64,000 bases of DNA from Trichosphaerium sp. ATCC 40318 (Eukaryota; Discosea; Flabellinia; Trichosidae), in the NCBI GenBank assembly GCA_038496445.1, contig JALMLS010000344.1, forward strand, positions 248,001 through 312,000. The letters are read 5' to 3'. Each line of letters begins with the position of its first letter. Within the stretch, counting starts at the first letter, position 1. Made by a program: the position numbers and the translations under genes. The notes beneath the pieces were generated by a model. It saw only the letters and a program-made list of their open reading frames with translations, did no database searches and had not been told where the DNA came from. Below are positions 1 to 13,751 of the stretch, piece by piece.

Positions 1-2530
<2,530 letters not shown>

Positions 2531-3391
2531 AATATTGTTCTATTGATAAATGTAAAGTAAACTGTCAAAAAAATTCCACGCAAATATTCTTAAATTAAAG
2601 TCCGTCCCATGCCAAAACACGGAAAATTTAGCTCCTTGCGTTTTTTTAGATGAGAAATTCTGAGTCTTTTATGACAGTTTAAAAATCACGTGCAACACCA
2701 ACAAATTTGTAACCTTAATTAAAAAAACGCTGCGGAGACGAGAATTTGTCAGCTGACAAATTCACTTAGAACGTGAAACCCTAATGGAGTTTCCTGACTG
2801 GTGCAGAGAACTACTTGATCTGACTTATAAGTTTTATTTCCATAGACCTAGAACTGCTTTTAACAACCTAAGTTTTAAACCGAAAAAGTTGCTGCACGCG
2901 AAAACAGGTGCGTCACAGAAGCTTCCAAGTAACAAGGCGCAAACTACAATAATTTGATACCATCAGTTGCTTTTTCAATACCATCGGTCTAAAACTTGCA
3001 TCCCTTTACTCTACAACAAACTTTCGAAAACAATTCTGACTTTCGGCTAGTACTAGCGAAAGAGATAATTAAAAATAGCTAACGAAGTCGTAAGGAGTTT
3101 GCCTATTAACCCCTTTAACACCAACTACAACAGCAAGTCATAAGACGGAGTACCTGCCCGAAAAAAAGCCAACACCGAAAAACCCGCGGTGCGTACACAA
3201 AATTCAAATATTTGATTACTCGTTTTTTTTATTTATTGATAGACACCCATTACTCCATATGTACACCCAATATACATTCATTATTACAAAAATATTCTCC
3301 TTAAACCCACTTTCGTTTCGCGCCGTAAACGCGCACTCATAAAAACCAGGTATTTTAAATCATAACCTTCAACTTACTTACTAATACAGTG
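2531..3391. other. Convergent intergenic region, no gene seen
   Basis: This is the longest gap in the window, between the 3' ends of the helicase and kinase genes. Stops interrupt all frames and I could not build a spliced model. It has runs of A and T and a perfect 22-bp palindrome at 2742-2763. No tRNA, 5S, U2 or U6 signature was recognised. A non-coding RNA gene cannot be excluded. Confidence 0.5.
2742..2763. repeat. Perfect 22-bp palindrome
   Basis: The half-site GAATTTGTCAG is followed directly by its exact reverse complement with no spacer. It lies about 210 bp past the helicase stop, in otherwise featureless convergent intergenic DNA. It could form a cruciform, be a dimeric protein site, or fold as a hairpin in a 3' UTR. 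Its function is unknown. Confidence 0.85.
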
Positions 3392-5531
3392 TCAGGATGA
3401 GTAAACGTAGAAAAGGAGGTAAAAACAGCAACGTACGTAATCGCCTAAATCCGTCAAAGCCACCACGATTTCTGTTGCGGAGGGTCTCGACTTAGGGTCC
3501 ACTCGCGTACAGGCATCAATGAACTGCGGCAACAGTTAAATTTGCGTAAACGCAACTTGAAAGTAAAGGGCGTACGTTAATTATTGGTTGATATGGTCCA
3601 CGAAGCGCATCAGGTATCTAAATTGTATTTAGAAGCAATACTACCTAACATCTACTCACCTTTGGTAACGCCCCAGGGTAGTGTTCCTTTTTGCTGGAGT
3701 GATTGCCTTTGTGCTGCCTGAGAGTCGTTAGCGTATGATCTACAAAAAAGTTGGCGTGCCAATTCTGTATCTGCATCATTTGTCGTGGTAACTCCAGAGT
3801 TAGAACATTATTTAACAATACACCATAACTCCAAACTACAAAAAAAATTTGTTAAACATGCATGTCTACGCAAAAAACAACACTTACTATCTGCTTTTTC
3901 TGTGTATGCCGCATTAGACTGATTACCAATTACCTCTGGAGCCTTTTGAAATTATTAATGTTCTTACTGAGTTGGTAATGTCGTACAATAAAGCCTGGTG
4001 TCCCAACTACCGTTCTACATGCAGTGCCTGCTACAACTTTTGAAACACCCTATTATCTCGTTAGCTTGAGTGTTTGTTTAGCTTTCGTACAAAATCACAT
4101 AAAGCAACTCTGGGGAATCGCTTGGGCCCTTCCGATAGTGACACGAGAACATCTTGAAACAAACAAAGTGAGTAAAAATTCATTGGTTGAGAAAAATGGT
4201 GTCGCGTACTGTTACACTTAATATCACGGTGTACAATAGGAGGCTTCATGCTATGCAAGTATTTGAGTCCACGTGCAACCTGTGGAACGCTTAGCGACCG
4301 AAACCGAGTACAAGTAAATGACGTACGCCGAGTGCAATTTCTGCAATATGGGTCATAGCGAAGGGACGATTTGTCATTTGTTGTTGAACTACGCAACTGT
4401 GAAGGCTGTGCGGAATATATTCCATGAACAAGCGCAAGGTTTTTTCCCTTTGGTGGAGTGTCAACGAAATCTAAAAACTTAGTAGTCTCTTATAGTACCT
4501 TATTTCGTGTCCTAAATACGTAACAATGTTCTTGTGGCTCATTGATTCAAGAATTGTCACTTCCCTATCGAGAATATCATTCTCATGTTTGCTCAGCGTG
4601 ATAGGCTGTTGAAATGTTAGAAGCATGTCAAGAATAAAAGAAAAGACTAGTTGCGTACACGCTCAATAGACTTCACTGCACATGTAAATCCAGCGATAGT
4701 ACACCTATGATTGTTTAGCAAATGACATGCTTTATACATCTAACATACCTGTGCACTTGACCATATGTGCCTGAGCCAAGTTGCTCGTGGAATACAATAG
4801 TCGCCGTTTTGAAATCTGGCAATGGAACATATCTTTCTCGTGCTGGTGGAGGCGCAGGACCACACAACATACCGCCTGCGTGCGGTAGTGATGAACCACC
4901 AATGCCAAGTTCTATAGTTTGTTGAGTCAATATATCTTTGGAGTAAAGGATTTGTGCTTACTTGGACTGTTACCACGTTCTAAGCTTAGCATTGGTCGTT
5001 GTAGCTCCTGTGAACAAGTGCCATTCACAACAGGCTCTGTCACATTCACCCTTGTGTAACTTCGAGCCTACAAAATAGTTTATAGAAGCACAAAACAAAC
5101 AAAAGACATACCTTTTCAGAGGTCTCAGGGTACAGTGTTGTAGGATCATGCATCACGTCAACGACATAAAATTGGGAATTTAGATAAACAACATTCCACG
5201 CATGGCCAGCTGAACAAGTGTTAATACTAAGAATGACAACATACAAAACCAGAACGTACTTGCTGGCTCTCCATAGGAACCTTTCACGAGACGACATGGA
5301 ATACCGTTTCGATCCGCCAAGTACTTGAACAAAATCGCTCGATGACGGCACACGCCGTGCGTCACGCTTAAAGACAAGTTACGAAAATAATCTACAAATA
5401 CTCGCTTCTTACCATCCAATTGGCACAATATTTCTTCCAACAACTGTACGCACGTGTTGACATACAGCTTTGCTAAGCCTAGGCGCTAAGTTAGTCCGGT
5501 TTTTACGATTTTCGCAAAAACTGCTCGGCAT
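3392..5531 (-). CDS. Protein kinase with N-terminal EDR1/CTR1-type domain (Raf-like, TKL group)
   Basis: Start ATG at 5531. The N-terminal part carries the EDR1 (transglutaminase-like) domain known from plant CTR1/EDR1 kinases: IVPIG, then GVCRHRAILFKYLADRNGIP, CRLVKG, and GHAWNVVYLNSQFYVVDVMH. The kinase domain follows: glycine loop LGSGTYGQVH (about 4755-4790), CAVKSIE (catalytic lysine), helix C around HENDILDREVTILESM, HGxx-free YLHSMKPPIVHRDIK plus CNNVLV, DFGVSK, VVGTPGFIAPEV and DVWSYGVLL. All catalytic residues are present, so an active Ser/Thr kinase is predicted. Splicing needed care: GTACGC and GTACGA donors restore HRDIKCNN and DFGVSK exactly. The end is either TGA at 3392 or, if a last 55-nt intron is removed, a stop a few bases beyond. 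The region between about 3620 and 3830 is the least certain. The start lies only 48 bp from the divergent cytochrome c start. Confidence 0.85.
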
Positions 5532-5579
5532 TGACTTTTTTTTTTTACGATTAAAAGTCATTATCACGAAATTACAACC

Positions 5580-6179
5580 ATGGCAGACTTAGCAAAAGGA
5601 CAAAAGTTATTTAAAAGCAAGTGCGCGCAATGCCACACTGTCCAAGAGGTACAGAATGGTCAAACAACTCACAAAGTCTCAAAAACGCTCTAAACGCTAC
5701 CACAATATGAAAATGAGTTTCTTCGTCACTTTGAGACAACAAAAAACAGATTTTGATGCAATTTTTGAGATCCAACAAAGATTTTAGGGTGCTCCAAGTG
5801 GTCAAGGACCAAACTTGTACGGTCTCTTCGGACGTACTTCCGGTACCGTAAAAAACTACAACTACAGTGTCGCCAACAAGAAAGCTGGTACTTGAACGCG
5901 TAATTTTTTCAAATGAACTCACCAATTGTCAAGGTGTCGTCTGGGAAGAAGACACACTCTTTGATTACTTGCTCAAGCCAAAGAAGTACATCCCAAAGAC
6001 AAAGATGAACTTTGGTGGTATCAAGAGCGCAAGCGTACGTTTTATAAAGGTTTTACAGCAAAGCGTCAAAAAAAAGAAAAAGGCGCTGAAAAAACAAAAA
6101 AAATGCTAAATGTTATCTTTTTTAGGACCGTAAAGACCTCATCGCTTGGTTGAAAGAGAACACTGGCCCACACGTTTAA
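5580..6179 (+). CDS. CYC: Cytochrome c
   Basis: Mobile electron carrier of the mitochondrial intermembrane space, passing electrons from complex III to complex IV. The protein begins [14 protein letters not shown], then the haem-attachment motif CAQCH (5622-5636). It continues with [54 protein letters not shown] (axial Met ligand) and [14 protein letters not shown]. It has five exons with introns of about 46-130 nt and encodes about 107 residues, the normal size. The N terminus is short, as in animal, fungal and amoebal proteins, without the longer plant-type extension. Both ends are extremely close to neighbours: 48 bp from the divergent kinase start, and a 4-bp tail overlap with the ankyrin gene on the other strand. 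Confidence 0.96.
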
Positions 6180-7766
6180 GAATTTTCATCATTCTCCAAA
6201 TTTTTGTTGTTGCTGAAATAAATGGCGCACCCTTTAAGATTACATTCTGGTTTTATATCTTCAACTTGTGATCCACCCATCACGTTAGACACGTACATGG
6301 CGAGAGCCTTTATACGCGCCTCCAGGTCTTTGAATGCCTGCAAAAATCTCTCGGCGTTCTAATGGAAAAGTGAGTACGCATCACGCTAGTACGCGCTACT
6401 ATGCTTACCATAACGTGGTCTTTCAACCTGTTACAGAAAAGTTAGCGAAATTTACGTGTTACGTGCATACCTGCAGTCCTTTATCTCGTCGCAAAGGATA
6501 ATTTCGCGTTCTGGCCCCAAGTTCTCAGCTAGTACAGCCAGTTTTCTAAACTACAAACATCTTTTTTAACGAACAAATAATTACCTGAAAAAAATTATGC
6601 TCGGCAGTACCTCTTTGATGCTACGGCCTAGAAGTGTCACAGTAAGTAAAAAAAATTATCATTGTATCATTTTTATCAACGCACCTGGGTCATAGAAGCC
6701 ACAAAGCATGATTTCTTTTAGGTCAAGAACACCCTTACGGAAGAACTTTTTACTTTGCTCTAAACAGGGTTTTCTATTAGTGCACAAAAAGACATGTTTG
6801 CTTCTTACTTTCTGCAGGAGAAAAGGTTGTTTTGTCAATACGCCTAAATATCTCGTGCGCTGCATGTGAAATACTTTGTAACGTGTTGTCAGATGCATCC
6901 TCGACTAATTCCGGTGGTTAGTGACTTGAAGACAAAAAGCGGTTATTTACCGAACGCTTGTAAAGACCGTGAAGATTGCGGGCACAGTTGCTTGGGAGTA
7001 GCTCCAAAGTTGTTACGTGAGTGCCTGTCTGCTCCGAAGCTCAGTAGATCTCTAACAGCCTAACAGAAATTCAATACTGAGCGTTGAATTAACGTGTATA
7101 TTTCTACTTACTTGTACATTATCATTTTCTGCTGCCTAAATGCATAAGAGAGTCAGAATAACAACCATTTTTAGAAAAGCAATAAGTTTACCTTATGTAA
7201 CGCTGTATTACCACTCCAGGAGTTGCCTTGAGTGACTAGTTAGACTTGACATTTTCGTTTTACGTACGATGATTGATAATAATATCGGCACCATGCTTTG
7301 CGTAGTACAATATGAGCTTCAAAATTTCATTGTGATGTTTCTGAGCGCAAATAATGAGGCAGCTGTTACCTGAAATAAAAGTTGGTTAAATATTCACAAG
7401 TAGCCGTTACTATCGCTTAGCCGCACCTTCAGCAGATAGAGCGTTTAATTTTGCTAATGTAAGTAAGCTGACGAAAGCTGGAATTCTTTGTGGAAGGGAA
7501 TCTAAAAAAACAGTGTAACTTACCTCCTTTCGATATCAAGTATATAAAAATATCTATTTGGTTCTCTTCGCACGCTACGGCAAAATTTAGCGTATAACCT
7601 ATTACAGCGTTCATTCCTCACCTTGTAGCAAGAGAGTTGTTCTTTCTTGTTGAAAATAGTGGTTTACGCCAAGAGGGAAGCCAGCAAGCGTGTTTCGTAG
7701 AGTCGTTTTGTCTCCTTTCGAAATTGCGTTAAACAACACAGGTGTGGTTCTTTCAATCTGTATCAT
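6176..7766 (-). CDS. Small ankyrin-repeat protein
   Basis: Start ATG at 7766 (MIQIERTTPVLFNAISKGD). Ankyrin-type segments follow in separate exons: TTLLLQACEENQIDIFIYLI, GNSCLIICAQKHHNEILKLI, NSWSGNTALHKAAENDN and AVRDLLSFGADRHSRNNFGA. These suggest four to five repeats over roughly 160 residues, so the protein probably acts by binding partners. The C-terminal part (about 6176-6900) is helical and charged, with DASDNTLQSISHAAHEIF, LAVLAENLGPEREIILCDEI and AERFLQAFKDLEARIKALAM, and does not match a domain I know. The stop TAA occupies 6178-6176 and shares bases with the cytochrome c stop. The first intron is best read as 47 nt, donor GTGAGG, acceptor just before CGTGCGAAGAG. Confidence 0.75.
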
Positions 7767-8041
7767 GCTTGGACGTTATAGAAGGGATTTTAGTGTAGAC
7801 TCTAAATGACTTTCTTATTAGAATTGGATTTAAAGCGACAGTTTGTAAAGGAAGGTTTCTTGCATACTAATTTGCCTAAAGTGTTTTCAATTCAGTGTAG
7901 AAAGTTTTTCCCGCGAAAAAAAGGTTGTTTGTGGTGTTTTTTTTCATGAAGTGAGACTTGTGCTGAACCACCTTCAGTATGCGCTGAAAAAGTTCGCCCG
8001 TGTAATTTTGGCGTTATTACTGTTTAACTTACATTGTACAA

Positions 8042-9332
8042 ATGGCTTCCAGCGGAATAGTTTTAGGGCTTGATGGTGGCGGTACTAAAACGAACGCGTG
8101 TTGTATCTCTGTGGACACAAAGCAAGTTCTAGCTACCGCAACAACTGGTGGTTCAAATCCAAATTCTGTTGGTGATGATAAAGCCAAAGACGCTGTTATG
8201 TCGTCCTTACACGAAGCGCTTCGCAAGGCCGGCATGGAGAAGGCTTCAGGTTCGCAAACGAGTTAAATATTTTGAAGTTTTCCTTCGTCTGACTTGTAAA
8301 TTGAACAATTTTGCTGTTTTTTAACACACTCGTTTAGTGAAGGCATTGTGCTTATGCATGGCTGGAGTTGACAGGCCAGACGATATAGCAAAAGTCAAAA
8401 AATGGGTTGCGACTGACTTTGCTGAGATACCGTGCGTACAACGTCATCATTGCAAAGTTGGTTGAACATTTTTTTAATTTTTATTTGTCACAAATGATTG
8501 TTTTGAATCTTATCATCGCTTGTAGTTGCTTTGTTTACAACGATGCAATCGCAGCGTTGACGACTGGCACAAAAGGAAAGTTAGAGGGCATCGTTACCAT
8601 TTCTGGCACTGGCATGATCACTGTAGGTTTTAGTCCTGGTTCTATGGAGCAATTACGAGCATCAGGGATGGGGTACGTCTTTTTATTATTTCAAAAGGTG
8701 TCATTTGGTATTCATGATTAATGGCAGACCTCTTCTTGGCGACCGTGGCAGCGGGTATGATATTGGAGTAGACCTCTTGCGCAAAGTCTGCGAGGCTGAC
8801 GTACGCTATCAGAGTGAGTGGCTTCATTTAAATATTAAACAAGCTCTAGGATGGTCGTGGTCCTAAAACTATTATGACATCAATGCTTTTAGAACACTTA
8901 AAGTTGTCATCGGTAATGGATTTAATTGGTTGGGCGTATGGAGATAAAGAGTGGTCAAGATTTGCTGCCCTCTCTAGAATTGTGTACAAGGCATACTCCA
9001 AAGGTGACGAGATGGCTGTTGAAGTTATAAAAGGAGCTGCCTCGGATTTGGCATGTAGTGTTATGGTAAGTTTTTTTTTGGACTTTTTTGACATTTTAAG
9101 TATTTATTCGTTGAGATAGGCAGTAGTAAAGAGATCTACCTACAAATTATCAGATGAGATTCCAGTCGTGTTTGCAGGTGGCAACTTAGAGCATGAGGGT
9201 AGTCCTTTGGCTGAATTAACAGAAAAGGCGCTCCGCGAAAAAGTGCCAAATGTTAAAATTTTAAAATGCACCACAGACTACTGCGTTGGTGCTGGTTTGG
9301 TTGCTATAACCAAATTGGACAGTACCAAATAA
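8042..9332 (+). CDS. NAGK: N-acetylglucosamine kinase (BadF/BadG/BcrA/BcrD ATPase family)
   Basis: Predicted to phosphorylate free N-acetylglucosamine to the 6-phosphate, salvaging amino sugar from degraded glycans in the cytosol. The start ATG opens MASSGIVLGLDGGGTKTNAC, the phosphate-1 loop of the actin/hexokinase fold. Further family segments are CLCMAGVDRPDD, YNDAIAALTTGT, GIVTISGTGMI (phosphate-2), GDRGSGYDIGVDLLRKVCE, WAYGDKEWSRFAALSRIV and, near the C terminus, PVVFAGGNLEHEGSPLAEL. Six to seven exons encode about 330 residues, matching animal NAGK. Substrate choice among amino sugars cannot be proved from motifs alone. It is preceded by a 275-bp divergent region shared with the small ankyrin gene and followed 127 bp later by the PPR gene on the same strand. 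Confidence 0.9.
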
Positions 9333-9459
9333 AAATACCACAAAAGTTTTTTGCTAAAGGTCAACGCAAAACCATTGAATCAAACGCGAATACGCTGGGA
9401 ATCATCTCACTTGCGCACGAATAGTTATTTGCGTGCTCTGTACGAACGTTTAGCGTGAA

Positions 9460-11990
9460 ATGTTGGGTTACCGGCTTTCTCGTGGCAGCCGAAGGCTAAC
9501 TACGCGAAAACAGTGCTCACAAGCTTTTGTAAAGGCTGTACTTCACGTACGCCACAAGTCTACACGATCAAGACAAGAAACACGAAAGGATAAAGCCACG
9601 GATGCAGAGATTGACGAACGCATTGTAAAAGAGACAGATGAGAGTATGAAATCACCTTGGCCAAAACCCAAAATACCAGAAGCGGTAGACGAGGAGGAGC
9701 CTAAGGAGTCACCATTGGCTGACATGTATGAAACAATGGGTTTGGGTGCGTTTTCTCACTGATTTGCTTCAAGTACGTAATTAACGCGTAGAAACGAACC
9801 TGAAGCCCAAAGGGAAGAACCAGCACCCTAGAAGCATGCTTGGAAAGGAGGTTACAGGATCTTTGACAGACAAACTGTCAACCCTGTCACATAGCGAAGC
9901 CGTATATATGAGCTTGAATCCCCAACCGCATAAGCTATCAGAAGACATTGCAAATGGTACCAAATTGTTTTTATTTGTCTTGTGACACTAACCGCTATCT
10001 CAGCGCCTATTCTCGCCTCAACGTTTATGGAAGAAATGCCAGTTGATAAATATGTCGTTGAAACAGTTGAACGTAAATTTGATATTGAAGAAGAAAGCTT
10101 ACAAGATTTTTTCCAATACAGAGGACGGTATGCTTTTTTTTTTAATTTTTTTTACAGCGTAGGTATGCCACTGAAAGTACTCACAACCTCTCTAGTGATG
10201 CCAAAAACTACACACGTTTTATTAGAGGCCAATCAGAACGAGGAAAGTACGCGTTTGATGCCATTGAAGACATGAAGGTAAACAAGAAAACTTTGCTTGT
10301 CATATTTTTTTCGAAAGTGCTTTTTTATTTTTGGTAAATCAGTTGCTAATATTCCTTCTTAGTTGCGCGGTATTAAGCGTAGAGTGCAACATTATACATC
10401 TTTAATGTATGCCTCAACAAAAAACGGAGAACCAAACCAAGCATTCGATATAATGGATAAGATGAAGCGTGATGGATTAGCACCTAACGTCTATTGTTAT
10501 GACATTGCTATCAATGCTTGTATAGCTGGTACGTTTTCAAAAACTTTTTTTTTACATTTCTGAGAAATGATCTAATACATCACAGCAAATCAACTCGATC
10601 GTGCTTTCTTTGTTGTAAATGCTATGATAAAAGAAGGTGTAGCATTGACACCTGTACCCTTTGCTTCACTTATCCGTGGATGTGTTGCTGAGGAAGATTA
10701 TCAACGTGCTTGGGAGACATATGAGCACATGTCAGTTTGGCATTGTAGTCCTGATCAAGTAGTTTATGCACTTATGATTCGTATTTGTGGTAAGCAAAAG
10801 AGACAAGAGAAAGCATTACAATTGTTCGATGTTATGCGCGAAATGAAAGTGTGGCCTGATGCTCACTGCTTTGATGCACTTCTTAATACATTGGATACTT
10901 GGGAACACTGCAAAGAAGCTTGGAATATTATGGAGACAATGAAGGAAGAGGGTTTCACACCTTCGTACTGGTCCATGATTGCTTTCATGAAAGCAGTAGC
11001 TAAAAGTGGTGATGTAAAGACTGCTGAACTTATGTACGATGAAATCATGCAAATGCCAGAAGCACAAAAACATGATCATGTACCTACTACATTGATGATA
11101 GCGTATTCAAATGCATTCAAGTACGGTTTACTTGTTACTCTTGTTGCTCAATCCACTAACATTTGTGTTTCAATAGGATAGAACCAAAGAAGCAAGAAGA
11201 TTACATTGCTAGAACTGAGACAGTCTTTGAACGATTACGAGACTCAGGACAGAAGATTACGATTCATGCTATGAACGCACGCCTGCGTGTATACACAGAA
11301 GCATATTGGCTTGATGACATGCTGGATGTTTTTAATGAATATGAGAAATATGGTATGTCACGTGACAAATCATGTGTTTTTATTTTTCTTTCGGTTGTAC
11401 TAATAGTTTTGTGATAGGTTTGAAGCATAATGTATCAACTTACAATGAACTTATTAAAGCATTTATGTGGTGTAAAGTTTGGGACAGAGGATTCGATATG
11501 TTTAATTATTTGAAAGCTGCAGGTGAGTTACTTTCTTAAAGACTGTTTACGTACTAATCACTGTACTATAGGCTTGGAACCTAATGAGCGTACGTACTGG
11601 TTCATGGTAGAGGGATGTACACGTACAAGACACTTGCAGAGTGCCATAAAGATTCTAGAAGAAATGCGTGCTAAAAAATTATATCCAAACTTTAGTAATA
11701 GATATGTAAAGAACCTAAGAGGTGTAGTCAAGAAATGGCCTGATTTACGTCTCAAGGTACTGACCTCTAGAATATATTTCTTGGTTTTTTTTTCTTTCTG
11801 TTCTACTCGGAGAACTAACGTTGTTATAAAGGTGGATGAGTTGACGTACAGGGTACACTTGGGTATACCTAGTTGGACCAAGCCTGGTCGTGGACGACAA
11901 ACAAGAAGTGAGTATCGTGAAGTTACCAAAGAAGAGTATATCAAACATCCTGAACCTCATTGGGATCAAGTTGCGAATACCATGCCCTGA
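9460..11990 (+). CDS. Pentatricopeptide-repeat (PPR) protein, mitochondrial
   Basis: RNA-binding helical-repeat protein, probably acting in mitochondrial RNA processing, stability or translation. The first 35 residues (MLGYRLSRGSRRLTTRKQCS and on) are rich in Arg, Ser and hydrophobics without acid residues, as in a mitochondrial presequence. PPR units are visible from about 10360, for example YTSLMYASTKNGEPNQAFDI and MDKMKRDGLAPNVYCYDIAI. Others are YALMIRICGKQKRQEKALQL, FDVMREMKVWPDAHCFDALL, WNIMETMKEEGFTPSYW and FMVEGCTRTRHLQSAIKILE. I count roughly eight to ten repeats. The C-terminal tail ends WDQVANTMP, then TGA. Introns are short and T-rich. It is not a plant-type PPR with E or DYW editing domains. 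Confidence 0.87.
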
Positions 11991-12370
11991 GCCAATTTTG
12001 TGTAAAATGTAAATATACTCAGCGCTTGTGCAAGCTTGTAGATTGTTTAGTTTGTTTCCACGTATTAGTGGCTTGTATGTCTTCGTTGTAGGTTAGGCAC
12101 AAGCGGAGAAAAGGGTGGATCAATTAAGTACTTGTAGATGGCTTAGCTGCCGTTATTTTTTGTTTATGCTACTATCTGCCGCTCGTAGGTCTTCAAGGTA
12201 CATCTGACACGCTTTTTTTGCTTATTTAGATGACACTACAGGTTTTTGCATACTACAACAGCTCAAACGCCAACTATTACCATAAGGTGTACACATACCA
12301 AGTCACAGTCGAAATTATACCCTGGTTCGTTACATAACGATGTTATCTTTTCTAACGTTCATAAGGAGTC
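11991..12370. other. Intergenic region between two (+) genes
   Basis: This carries the PPR 3' UTR and the glyoxalase II promoter. No open frame of note and no RNA gene was recognised. A few short T-rich tracts are present (around 12150 and 12210). Confidence 0.5.
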
Positions 12371-13500
12371 ATGAAAGTCGTTCAAGTACCAGTCTTATCA
12401 GATAATTACGCTTATTTGTTAATTGATGAAGCTTCAAAAACATGTGCTGCTGTCGACCCTGCAGAACCTGACACAGTCATCAAAGTACCCTTGAAACGCG
12501 TATGACATCCATGTGTAACATTCTTTAGGCAGCAAAAGATAATGGCGTAACAATAAAAGCCGTTTTAACTACACATCACCACTACGACCATTCTGGAGGT
12601 AAGTTTTAAGATAAGGGACAAACAGAAGGGGTAGGGGAGTAACAAGGGAGAGCGAATAAAGTAACATTTGCTGACCAGAAACAATTAGGAAATGTAGACT
12701 TGATCTCAAAGATACCTTCAATACCTGTCTACGGCGGTGATGACAGAATCCCAAAGATGACAAACAAACTATCTGGAGGAGACACTTTTAAATTCGGTGC
12801 CTTGGACATTGAAGCTTTATTTACGGTATTTATTAATAAGAAGTTAATTCAATTTTTTGTTTCTCACTAAGAGCGTAGCCTTGTCACACTAGTGGTCATA
12901 TATGCTACAACGTACGCGGTAGAGATGGCCAGCCGCCTGCACTATTTTGTGGCGATACTCTATTCGTTGGTGGTTGTGGACGTTTCTTTGAAGGAACAGG
13001 AGAACAAATGAACCATGCATTGAATGAAGGTAAAGCATTTTTTTGAACAAATGTCTTTTTATCACGTGTAACAAACTACGGATGAAATTTCTTTATGACT
13101 ATTTTAGTTCTATTATCATTAATCATCCTCGCTAGTTCTTGGTAAATTAGATCCAAAAACAGAAGTATATTGTGGTCACGAATATACTGTTTCTAATTTG
13201 ACATTTGCTTTAAAAGTTGATGGAGACAATGCTGCATTGCAAGAAAAGTTTGCTTGGGCTAAAGCTCAACGTTCTAAAAAACTATCAACAGTACCTTCTA
13301 CTATTGCAGAAGAACTGTCTTTCAACCCATTTATGCGTGTACATACAAGTGCAATCAAAAAGTCATTGGTATGTTTTCACCTTTTTTGTAAAAAACACGT
13401 GTTTTTTTCCATAATTTATTCATTTTTACAGGGACTCACCGATGATACACCAGTCGCTAAGGTAATGAGCGAATTGCGTACAGCAAAGAACAACTCTTAG
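12371..13500 (+). CDS. HAGH: Hydroxyacylglutathione hydrolase (glyoxalase II)
   Basis: Metallo-beta-lactamase-fold thiolesterase that hydrolyses S-D-lactoylglutathione to D-lactate and glutathione, the second step of methylglyoxal detoxification. The start ATG at 12371 opens [19 protein letters not shown]. The metal-binding motif [10 protein letters not shown] is at 12571-12600. Then come [44 protein letters not shown] and the substrate-site NPFMRV near the C terminus. All metal ligands expected for the family are present. Six exons encode about 260 residues, the usual cytosolic size. I see no mitochondrial presequence at this start. The gene faces the tetraspan gene with 251 bp between the stops. 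Confidence 0.94.
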
Positions 13501-13751
13501 TTGGCGACTTGTAACTCAATACTAATAAACCACATTGTTGAGTATTGTTGTACTGCCCTTTACAAAAAACAACATGTCGCCTTGCGTTTTGATAGATTTA
13601 GTGTCAATTTATAATACATATTTTTACAATATTGCTTATGGTTTTGGCGTCATACATAGTGTTACATCAATTACTCTCAGTGACTATAATATCCTTGGCA
13701 ATCTCATCTTTACGGTCTTCTTGCGCAACAAGTGTATATTGTTTTGGAGCT

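Noticed and set aside
4020..4100. Loss of the DFG glycine in the EDR1-type kinase, suggested by reading the exon as CDF-VVAGT
   Set aside because: An acceptor at GATAATAG restores DFGVSKVVAGTACRTVVGTPG in frame with a GTACGA donor, so the motif is intact.
7598..7620. An apparent 23-nt intron (GTGAGG to AATAG) in the small ankyrin gene, which would be ultrashort
   Set aside because: Using the acceptor 24 bases further on gives a 47-nt intron, keeps phase and yields a better ankyrin sequence (LLLQACEENQIDIFIYLI).
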